Shown here: one piece after another, positions 57,394 through 64,000 of the stretch
Layout of the letters: every line of letters starts with the position of its first letter
Numbering within the stretch: the stretch's first letter is position 1
Assembly (NCBI GenBank): GCA_963843285.1
Contig: CAWJJO010000013.1
Coordinates: 434,001 to 498,000, forward strand
DNA: 64,000 nt
DNA from: CAZDDB01 sp963843285
Lineage (GTDB): Bacteria; Acidobacteriota; HRBIN11; JAKEFK01
Direction: 5' to 3'
Notes under the pieces: generated by a model
Told to the model about the DNA's origin: nothing
The model's input: only the letters and a program-made list of their open reading frames with translations
The model's database searches: none
Made by a program: the position numbers and the translations under genes

Positions 57394-57474
57394 ATTTGTA
57401 GCGCCGGCGTCCGCGCCGGCAGGAACATTATGCATTGCCGAGATCTGCCGGCGAGACGCCGGCGCTACAAACCG
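57394..57474. repeat. TTTGTAGCGCC hairpin repeat
   Basis: TTTGTAGCGCCGGCGTCCGCGCCGGC, spacer with ATTATGCAT, then CTGCCGGCGAGACGCCGGCGCTACAAACCG. The outer ends are complementary over about 13 bp. Same family as 16491-16562. Confidence 0.7.
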
Positions 57475-57514
57475 AGCAGCATGGTTTGTAAATGCTACAA
57501 TGGCTCCAGGCAAC

Positions 57515-58213
57515 ATGGTGGATGACAAAATCATTCGGATCAGCAGACGTGAGGCACTCGGTATGCTGGCCTCGCTCGTTACCCTCGGGTTCACTGGCCG
57601 TGTGGAGAGTGATAGTAAAAGGAACTCGAGTGGATCCAATTGCCTGCTTACCCCGCAGCTAACTGAAGGCCCTTACTTCGTTGATGAAAAGCTCCATCGA
57701 TCCGACATTACCGAAGGCCAGCCAGGCTTGCCGCTGCGGTTGAACATCTATGTTTATCATGCCAACTCCTCCGCATGCAATGCGATCCCTGGTGTTCAGA
57801 TTGACGTCTGGCATACAAATGGAAACGGCGTTTACTCCGATGTTCCCTTTTTGAATTCAGATGGACAGACATTCTTGCGTGGATATCAGATCACAGATAA
57901 GAACGGGAACGCGTCGTTTGCTACGATTTTTCCGGGCTGGTACCCAGGACGGACATCTCATATTCACTTGAAAGCCCGGATCTTGAATGCCTCCGGCAAA
58001 GAATCGTTAGAAGCAACTACCCAGGTATTTTTTGATGATCGTATTACAGACGATGTTTACGCCAACGTCCCACCTTACAACGCTCGTAGGAATCGTGACA
58101 CTAGAAACTCACAAGATGGTATCTATGGTGGGCGCACAGGTCTGCTGCTTAGTCTCACTGGAGACAATATTTTCGGGTACGCGGGTTCAATTCCGATTGG
58201 TATCGCCCTGTAA
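57515..58213 (+). CDS. Intradiol ring-cleavage dioxygenase-like protein (Tat exported)
   Basis: 232 residues from ATG 57515. RISRREALGMLASLVTLGF is a twin-arginine-type signal. The mature part has the protocatechuate/catechol dioxygenase core: LTEGPYFVDEKLHRSDI (first Tyr ligand), GVQIDVWHTNGNGVYSD and GWYPGRTSHIHLKAR (Tyr, His, His ligands of Fe3+). Exported members are common in soil bacteria and may attack aromatic compounds outside the cell. TACAAT at 57496-57501 is a likely -10 box and supports this start over ATG 57500. Confidence 0.87.
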   Translation: MVDDKIIRISRREALGMLASLVTLGFTGRVESDSKRNSSGSNCLLTPQLTEGPYFVDEKLHRSDITEGQPGLPLRLNIYVYHANSSACNAIPGVQIDVWHTNGNGVYSDVPFLNSDGQTFLRGYQITDKNGNASFATIFPGWYPGRTSHIHLKARILNASGKESLEATTQVFFDDRITDDVYANVPPYNARRNRDTRNSQDGIYGGRTGLLLSLTGDNIFGYAGSIPIGIAL

Positions 58214-58279
58214 ATCCGGCCAATCAGTCAGGATTCCTGCCAAAACGTCAGTTTGAAAAAACAAAATCGCCGGAGGGCA

Positions 58280-58296
58280 TTGGCATAGTGCTTGCT
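58280..58296 (+). promoter_or_regulatory. Sigma-54-like promoter TTGGCA-N6-TTGCT
   Basis: TTGGCATAGTGCTTGCT matches the -24/-12 consensus TTGGCACG-N4-TTGCT at 11 of 13 defined positions with correct GG-to-GC spacing. The predicted start is 2-3 nt before the ATG of the Crp/Fnr gene. No enhancer site was identified. Confidence 0.5.
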
Positions 58297-58309
58297 CTTT
58301 CGAAAGGCA

Positions 58310-58984
58310 ATGAACAAGATCTCAATTCTTGAAAAGTTTGATTTTTTCAGCAAAGCGCCACCTTCGTTTCGGAATGAGATGGAAGAGGCAGCACATCCAG
58401 CCCGATTAGACACGGGTGCATTTTTCTACCACGAGGGCGACTACTGTCCCCAATTTGCGCTTGTCGGTTCTGGAGATATTCGTGTCTTTAAGATCAGCGA
58501 TTCAGGCCGGCAAATCACGTTATACCACCTCCGTGACGGAGAGACCTGTCTCGTGAACATGCTTTGCGGGTTTCTGAACCAACCGTCTCCTGCGTCAGCT
58601 CAGGCTGAAACCGAAGTCGAAGCCCTCCTGATTCCTTCGTCGACATTTAGAACATGGGTGAAAACAACCGACATGGTTAGAGACCATGTCTTCGAACGGA
58701 TGTCATCGCGGATCCTGGAAGTCATGATGCTGGTTGAGGAAGTTGCCTTTCGAAGAATGGATCGGCGGATCGCGGCGTTCCTGTTGCAGCGTTCTCAGGG
58801 TTCCGCTGGTTCACATCCGGTGATCACAACTACACATGAAGAATTGGCCGCGGAACTGGGATCAGCAAGAGAAGTGGTGAGTCGTGTACTGAAAGACTTT
58901 GAGAGACTTGGCGCCATTGGAATCGGAAGAGGGCGCATCGAGATCCTGAACCCTGCCGTTCTGCATGACCTGAGCGAGCACTGA
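58310..58984 (+). CDS. Crp/Fnr-family transcriptional regulator
   Basis: 224 residues from ATG 58310. The N-terminal cyclic-nucleotide-binding-type beta-roll (GAFFYHEGDYCPQFALVGSGDIRVFK) lacks the N-terminal cysteine set of FNR. The long dimer helix and the helix-turn-helix THEELAAELGSAREVVSRVLKDFERLG follow. It resembles DNR/FixK-like members that sense redox or reactive nitrogen. A sigma-54-like promoter lies directly upstream. The PKD surface-protein gene 90 bp downstream could be a target (inference). Confidence 0.92.
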   Translation: MNKISILEKFDFFSKAPPSFRNEMEEAAHPARLDTGAFFYHEGDYCPQFALVGSGDIRVFKISDSGRQITLYHLRDGETCLVNMLCGFLNQPSPASAQAETEVEALLIPSSTFRTWVKTTDMVRDHVFERMSSRILEVMMLVEEVAFRRMDRRIAAFLLQRSQGSAGSHPVITTTHEELAAELGSAREVVSRVLKDFERLGAIGIGRGRIEILNPAVLHDLSEH

Positions 58985-59075
58985 ACCTGTCAACGATGCT
59001 GGCAATGTGTGACTAAAGTCACGGAAAGAAAGAACAGCAGCAATCATAATTGAGATGTGGGAGAGGAGGAGCGAT

Positions 59076-62000
59076 ATGAGATGCAAGCATTACTTCATTC
59101 TGATTACAATTTTTGTATTGGTCTCTGGTGTCCTTAGCTCTCAAGCTGTGGCTTTGACTCTGCCGGGCGACAGCACGGTCAGTGCTGCAGCTGGAGAGCA
59201 GTTACAGCCGGCAATTTCTCGAGGCAGCAATACGATTCTCACCGTATGGTCCGACAATCGCGCAAATCCTTACGGACTTTATGAATACGAAACCGGGAAA
59301 GATATCTATGGCATGCGGATGGATATCAATGGAAACCCCATCGACATCTTACCGATTGTGATTGTTACGCGCCAGGCCAACCAGGAAAATCCGAAAGTAG
59401 CCTGGAACGGAACGAACTGGCTTGTGGTGTACGAAAGCTATGATGTTGGCGGTACCGGTTACTACTATCAGAAGTCGTTGGAAGCCGTGCGGGTATCCCC
59501 TGCAGGCCAGGTGCTGGATGCGAAGCCGATCAAGCTCTATGGCCTGATCCCGTCAGGGAGCGCGTGGGCGCTCGCTTCCGACGGCAACAACTGGGTGGTG
59601 GTGAACGAAGGAACGTCTGCGAGCCTCGACATGGTTGCTGTAAGGATTTCGGCAACCGGCGTAGCCCTTGATCCGTCAACGAGGGCGCTTGTGAAAGCCA
59701 CGTACTACACACGCACCAACCAGAAACTCGCTTACGCAGGCGGTGTCTTCCTCCTCACCTTCAATGACGTATATATGAACGGTCTCTACTCCACCTCAGC
59801 TCTCCGCTTCGATAGCAATCTAAACTTGCTCGATTCAACTCCAATTCTTTTTCTTGGTGGGCCACTGTCAGATCTTGCTGGAAACGGCACACAGTTTTTC
59901 GCGGTTTGGAATCAGCAGCTTCCTGATTTCAGCATGGCAGTGACAGGTTCGCGCGTTGGCGCAAACGGTCAGAAAATGGACGGCGCCGGTAAAAACATCT
60001 CAGGCAATTTTCCAAACGGAGCGTACGATGCGATCGGTGTCGTATGGGACGGCATAAATTGGAAAGTAACATGGGGCAATAACAATGCAGTTCGCGTCTC
60101 GCGCGTCAGCACGACCGGCACGGTGCTCGATCCGGGAGGAGTTGCTGTGACCGGTCCTCAGACCGGGCCGGGAGCGGGCACTGGTAACGGCGGCGTTCAA
60201 CTTGCCTGGACTGTGTACACCAACAATAGCTACGATGTGCAATCGGCAAACATTTCTTCCGCCAACGTTGCGGGTTCGAATCGAAACCTTTCGCTTGGCA
60301 CTCCGCAGCAACTTCGCGCCGATATTGCAACAAGCGGAACCGGCTACATGGTAGTTTATCGCAGTAGCAATACAAGCCAGAATCGAGTTCTGGCTCAACC
60401 GTTAGACGCAAGCGGCAATGGATTGACTGCGCAGCCGATTCAATTGGACGCGGGGAACAACACAACCGGACCCGGCTCGCCCAACGTAGCATGGAACGGC
60501 TCATATTATCTGGTTGCGTGGAGCAATGCAAATGGAGTAGTTGCGCAACGGTTGCAGACGAACGGCGTGAAAATCGATTCCGCACCTTTTGTGGTAATGA
60601 ACCCGGCGTTTGGTCCAGCCGATGTTGCCGCGCTGGGAACAGAATTTCTCGTTACGGCTCGCAAGTTTGGATATACGCCACAGATCATTAACGCTGTAGC
60701 TGCGCGAGTGCGTGGCTCAGACGGAGCGGTTCTGGATACGACGCCTATCGCTTTCAGTTCAACTTACGCGCGCACGCCGGCTGTCACCACACTTGGTGGT
60801 CAATGGCTGGTAGCATTCCATAATAATGCGACACACGATAACTCCTATGCGAATACGCTAGGCGCGTTCGTTTCTGCTGCAGGGATTGTGTCTAACTTTA
60901 CGATTCATGGCCCGTTCTCAACAAGCGGCGGCAACGCCATTTTCGAATTAGGACTTGCCTCAAGCGGCAACGTCGCGCTGGCTGTACAATCGCAAGAATT
61001 GACAAGCGGCGTGGAAAACGACCTGCTTGCTCGCACCATCAGCAGCAGCGGCACGGTTGGACCTGTGATCAACCTGACACCGTGGGCAGGCAATCAATAC
61101 CGGCCACGCGTATCCTGGGATGGCTCCAACTTCGTTGTAGTATTTCAAGATCAAAAGAACCGACTCGCTGCGCAAACACTGGATCAACTGGATGCGCGCA
61201 GCGACCTTTTTGGAATGCGAGTCAACGAACTGGGAACCAAGATAGACTCCCAGGGCTTTGTGTTCTCTGCAAAACCCACTGCTGAGACGGATCCAACGGT
61301 GGTCTCATCCGGCGGCGTTTCGCTGCTGGCAGGCTCTGTAATGATGAACGACACAAGTTCCGCAAGCTACCGGATTCTAATGAATCGATTCGGAGTCGGC
61401 GGCAACAAGTGGCCCGTTGCGGTGATCAATGCCAGCACGACAAGTGGAGATGTATCTTTATCTGTCAGCTTTAACTCTGCCGGTTCCGTTGATCCGGACG
61501 GCTCGATTGCATCGTATCAATGGAACTTTGGTGACGGCTTTACTTCGTCTCTTCAGAATCCATCTCATACATTCGCATCCCCCGGAGCATGGCTCGTAAC
61601 TTTGACCGTTACGGATAATCAAGGCGCGCAAACACAACAGGCTGTTATGATCGATGCGACTGCGCCAAACCAAATCCCGGTGGCGGTTGTGACAGCGGAC
61701 AAAACAAGCGGAAACGCTCCGCTGGATGTTATCTTCTACGCCGATGGTTCCTATGATCCGGACGGCTTTACGGGTAACCTCGAATGGATATTCAGCGATG
61801 GCGGCAGCTATTATGGATCTCCCGCTTATCACACGTTTTATTCAACAGGAAACTACACTGCAACTTTACGGGTATATGACAGTCGCGGCGCCATTGGAAC
61901 TGCCGGCATTACGATCCATGTACTCAGTACGAATCAGCCACCCCTGGCGAATGCGAGTGCTACACCAACAAGCGGCAGCGCACCATTGACTGTTGCTTTC

Positions 62001-62513
62001 AGTTCCGCCGGTTCGAGCGATCCGGATGGTACGATTGTTGGATACCATTGGGACTTCGGTGACGCCGTCGGATCAGCAAATGTTGCGAACCTGAGCTACA
62101 CCTACAGTTATGCCGGTACATATACTGCCACGTTGACGGTCACTGATAATAACAACGTCAGCAGCAGCGATAGTGTGGTGATCAACGTAGCTCAGCCATC
62201 CACAACCGTGCTTCGATCCACGGCAATCAATCTGACCGCAACGCTGCGTGCAAAGAAGGTCGCCGTTACGGGTCAAGTAACTGTGCGCAATGGTAGCAAC
62301 GCTGCCGTTTCGGGCGCAACCGTGGCCGTGAGATGGACAAAGCCAGGAGGTTCCACAGGAACGCAAACAGCCACGACGAATACAAATGGCGTCGCGGCGT
62401 TCAGCACTAGCGGCGCTACGGGAACGTACACTCTGACGGTTACGAATATAGTAAAGACCGGCACTACATTCGACGCCGCCCACAGCGTACTCAGTAAGAG
62501 TATTACAAAATAA
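59076..62513 (+). CDS. Large secreted PKD-domain protein
   Basis: 1145 residues from ATG 59076, preceded by GGAGGA. After a signal peptide (ending QAVALTL), residues about 30-770 contain about ten copies of a G-x-x-[WYF]-[LV]-V-V-[WYF] strand motif (GTNWLVVYES, GNNWVVVNEG, GSYYLVAWSN), suggesting one or two beta-propellers. Three PKD domains follow (about 780-865, 867-950, 954-1040; VDPDGSIASYQWNFGDG type), then an Ig-like C-terminal domain. No anchor is visible. Probably an extracellular or cell-surface adhesin or polymer-binding protein. Confidence 0.88.
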   Translation: MRCKHYFILITIFVLVSGVLSSQAVALTLPGDSTVSAAAGEQLQPAISRGSNTILTVWSDNRANPYGLYEYETGKDIYGMRMDINGNPIDILPIVIVTRQANQENPKVAWNGTNWLVVYESYDVGGTGYYYQKSLEAVRVSPAGQVLDAKPIKLYGLIPSGSAWALASDGNNWVVVNEGTSASLDMVAVRISATGVALDPSTRALVKATYYTRTNQKLAYAGGVFLLTFNDVYMNGLYSTSALRFDSNLNLLDSTPILFLGGPLSDLAGNGTQFFAVWNQQLPDFSMAVTGSRVGANGQKMDGAGKNISGNFPNGAYDAIGVVWDGINWKVTWGNNNAVRVSRVSTTGTVLDPGGVAVTGPQTGPGAGTGNGGVQLAWTVYTNNSYDVQSANISSANVAGSNRNLSLGTPQQLRADIATSGTGYMVVYRSSNTSQNRVLAQPLDASGNGLTAQPIQLDAGNNTTGPGSPNVAWNGSYYLVAWSNANGVVAQRLQTNGVKIDSAPFVVMNPAFGPADVAALGTEFLVTARKFGYTPQIINAVAARVRGSDGAVLDTTPIAFSSTYARTPAVTTLGGQWLVAFHNNATHDNSYANTLGAFVSAAGIVSNFTIHGPFSTSGGNAIFELGLASSGNVALAVQSQELTSGVENDLLARTISSSGTVGPVINLTPWAGNQYRPRVSWDGSNFVVVFQDQKNRLAAQTLDQLDARSDLFGMRVNELGTKIDSQGFVFSAKPTAETDPTVVSSGGVSLLAGSVMMNDTSSASYRILMNRFGVGGNKWPVAVINASTTSGDVSLSVSFNSAGSVDPDGSIASYQWNFGDGFTSSLQNPSHTFASPGAWLVTLTVTDNQGAQTQQAVMIDATAPNQIPVAVVTADKTSGNAPLDVIFYADGSYDPDGFTGNLEWIFSDGGSYYGSPAYHTFYSTGNYTATLRVYDSRGAIGTAGITIHVLSTNQPPLANASATPTSGSAPLTVAFSSAGSSDPDGTIVGYHWDFGDAVGSANVANLSYTYSYAGTYTATLTVTDNNNVSSSDSVVINVAQPSTTVLRSTAINLTATLRAKKVAVTGQVTVRNGSNAAVSGATVAVRWTKPGGSTGTQTATTNTNGVAAFSTSGATGTYTLTVTNIVKTGTTFDAAHSVLSKSITK

Positions 62514-62517
62514 CTTA

Positions 62518-62546
62518 TGGAGCGCAGGCATCCCGCCTGCATTGCC
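62518..62546. repeat. GGAGCGCAGGC family half-repeat
   Basis: TGGAGCGCAGGCATCCCGCCTGCATTGCC, one hairpin of the family, directly after the PKD gene and 15 bp before the convergent UspA fragment. Confidence 0.65.
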
Positions 62547-62560
62547 TTCTAAGGCGAGAT

Positions 62561-62870
62561 TCACTCCACCATCGGAACGATCAATACCGGCAATGAAGTT
62601 CCATTCACGATTTTGCTGGCGGCATCGTGCAAAAGAAATCGCGGAGGCCTGCCCGGAGGTGGCGCCCCGATAACGATGAGATCATATTTGCCTGTTTCTG
62701 CCTGTTGAAGGATGAATCCTATTGCAGGCTCTTTGCCGATCATGCTGTCGCCGTTTACGCCGAAGGTTTGCAACGTAGAGAGTGCTTGCTGCAGGTGTAG
62801 TTCGCTTCGCTTCCGCTGATCTTCCGTTTCTTCATGACTGCGAACGTGGAGAACTGTCGCATGGCTCCCG
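62561..62870 (-). pseudogene. Second UspA domain, out of frame with the ABC-UspA gene
   Basis: In this frame the translation reads HATVLHVRSHEETEDQRKRS, then LQTFGVNGDSMIGKEPAIGF, YDLIVIGAPPPGRPPRFLLH and SLPVLIVPMVE: the middle and end of a universal stress protein domain with the G-2X-G-9X-G(S/T)-type nucleotide loop altered. It continues directly from the upstream frame after one missing base near 62863-62868. Without the shift, it would be the last part of the fusion protein. Confidence 0.7.
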
Positions 62871-64000
62871 TCAATCTGGCCAGCCGACCGCCAATCCGGA
62901 CATCCGCCTTTCCGGGCTCACCCACCGCGCTGCAAATCAGAATGCGCGAAAGCTGTCTGTCTTCCTGAGCAATCACAACTGAGATTCCAATTTCCAGAAG
63001 ACGCCTCACATGTCTTCCGAGGCCCGTTCCGGCTGTCCGCGAGCTTTCCTCTTTTCCCAGAATGACAAGATCATAATGACCTTCCTGCGATTCCTCCAGA
63101 ATTTTCTCATCGGTGGATCCCATACGGACACGAGTCTCCAAACGCGGCAGTCGATCGATCCATTTCTGCCGAAACTTCTCTAAATTCTCTTTTGCGGAAG
63201 AAACTTCTTCCTCTGAATCCACAACGGAGAACAGTGTTGCGGGTAGCCCCGCTCTTTCCGCCAGATGACATCCGAAATCTGCAACTGCTGTTGCAGTGGG
63301 CGAACCAATGCACAGGAGCAGCTTGGGACCGGCAGCCTCCAGGACATGATACTTCTTGAATCCGATCCAGAGCATCTGCCCTGGCGCAAAGTCCATTTGA
63401 GGGGCTACATCGCTCGGCCGAACGGCTTCAACATACATTGTCTTTTCAGTGCCGAATTCTCCCGCGTACATTCGAATGCCTTCCGGACGCTCGACCTCCA
63501 GAACGACCTTTTCAAACGAACCGGCAAAGACACGTTCGGTGACCTTTCCGCGTCCAAGAACCGAAACACCGCCGGCTGAATCAAACGGTTCAGCTTGAAG
63601 CAGCACGGTTTCAGGACGGAACAGGATTCGCACACGCGCTCCAGGCGAAGCCCGCAGGCGTTCCGGGACAGGCAATGAAGTGGCCCCAAGCTTGATCACC
63701 CCGCCATCCACACGTCCGATCAACACGTTCCTTCCGCCAATAAAGTTCGCAGTAAATGTGGTCCGCGGGCGATGATACAAGTCTTCCGACGTGCCGATCT
63801 CAATCAGATTTCCACGGTCGGTGACGCCGATCCTATCCGCCAGCTCAAAGGCTTCTTCCTGATCATGAGTCACTAATATTGTAGTAAGACGGAGTTTCCG
63901 GTGAATGGCTTTGAGATTTTTCCGTAGTTGGCTGCGGATTCTTACATCCAGCGCCCCAAACGGTTCATCCAGCAGCAGTACCGCAGGCTTATATGCAAGC
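62755..64000 (-). CDS. ABC transporter ATPase (CysA/PotA type) fused to UspA domain, frameshifted; 5' end outside window
   Basis: The visible part starts LAYKPAVLLLDEPFGALD (Walker B and D-loop), ILVTHDQEEAFELADR (H-loop) and a TOBE domain (LFRPETVLLQAEPF, VLGRGKVTERVFAGSFEKV). From about 63350 down it continues as a UspA fold (KLLLCIGSPTATAVADFGCHLAERAG, YDLVILGKEESSRTAGTGLGRHVRRLLEIG). A second UspA repeat begins at SRILICSAVGEPGKADVRIGG but is broken by a frameshift near 62865 and ends at a stop at 62755. Such ATPases import sulfate, molybdate or polyamines; the UspA tail may sense nucleotide. Confidence 0.8.
   Translation of the reverse strand, partial: LAYKPAVLLLDEPFGALDVRIRSQLRKNLKAIHRKLRLTTILVTHDQEEAFELADRIGVTDRGNLIEIGTSEDLYHRPRTTFTANFIGGRNVLIGRVDGGVIKLGATSLPVPERLRASPGARVRILFRPETVLLQAEPFDSAGGVSVLGRGKVTERVFAGSFEKVVLEVERPEGIRMYAGEFGTEKTMYVEAVRPSDVAPQMDFAPGQMLWIGFKKYHVLEAAGPKLLLCIGSPTATAVADFGCHLAERAGLPATLFSVVDSEEEVSSAKENLEKFRQKWIDRLPRLETRVRMGSTDEKILEESQEGHYDLVILGKEESSRTAGTGLGRHVRRLLEIGISVVIAQEDRQLSRILICSAVGEPGKADVRIGGRLARLTGAMRQFSTFAVMKKRKISGSEANYTCSKHSLRCKPSA

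Noticed and set aside
2446..62546. CRISPR array
   Set aside because: The repeated GC-rich units are dispersed, palindromic and not separated by regular spacers.
1..64000. tRNA, rRNA or common riboswitch genes
   Set aside because: No cloverleaf with a TTCRA loop or rRNA-like stretch was recognised in the intergenic regions. Weak RNA structures cannot be excluded by eye.

Overview
The window looks like a chromosomal stretch from an Acidobacteriota bacterium. The best marker is the PadR-type regulator next to an 877-residue MacB-like permease with the N-terminal extension typical of acidobacterial duplicated orphan permeases (49140-52106). ECF sigma control, many exported proteins, dense GC-rich intergenic hairpin repeats and the absence of phage or plasmid genes fit a free-living diderm with a medium-to-large genome. 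Nothing here identifies a species. No rRNA, tRNA or CRISPR array was found.

Layout. 1-3717: end of a glycan-assembly cluster with four GT4 glycosyltransferases, the first truncated by the window edge. 3704-7206: cysS, yraN, galT and an exported DJ-1-like protein. 7250-13524: an outer-membrane protein and ETF:quinone oxidoreductase on the minus strand, divergent from a lipid-uptake operon (TPR protein, FadL porin, acyl-CoA ligase). 13836-18935: an orphan secretin lipoprotein, rsmA and ftsK. 19192-20461: ECF sigma factor, zinc anti-sigma factor and glutaredoxin, probably a self-controlled redox or envelope-stress operon. 20612-25035: a Lon N-domain protein with a small membrane protein, a SpoIIE-type phosphatase and a response-regulator diguanylate cyclase. 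25067-31772: single metabolic and regulatory genes, one clearly AT-rich and probably acquired.

31869-34709 is a fused FAD/Fe-S D-2-hydroxyacid dehydrogenase. 34881-38942 is an ABC operon of the AttEFGH type with a lipocalin (AttH/CrtC-like) partner. One permease appears to be in two pieces: its front half is fused to the lipocalin, and its back half starts inside a repeat that supplies a makeshift signal peptide. 38975-41515 (minus) pairs a bacterial pentameric ligand-gated ion channel with an MltF-like solute-binding/lytic transglycosylase, the most striking gene pair in the window. 41809-49074: DUF2780 protein with a TCT microsatellite, AlkD-like glycosylase, radical SAM enzyme, glgC, a purple-acid-type phosphatase and the ergothioneine genes egtB and egtD, the last two separated by nested repeats.

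52240-55990 is a decaying stretch: a dihaem cytochrome remnant, a WD40-caspase pseudogene with an apparent internal inversion, and a frameshifted FG-GAP pseudogene. 55995-64000 carries DinB, methyltransferase, intradiol dioxygenase and Crp/Fnr genes (the last with a sigma-54-like promoter), a 1145-residue PKD surface protein, and an ABC ATPase fused to tandem UspA domains and broken by a frameshift.

Two themes cut across the window. First, at least four families of hairpin-forming intergenic repeats are scattered through it, some nested and some supplying stop codons or N-terminal coding sequence to neighbouring genes. Second, several genes have a TATAAT-like box 7-8 nt before the ATG and no Shine-Dalgarno sequence, which suggests leaderless mRNAs.
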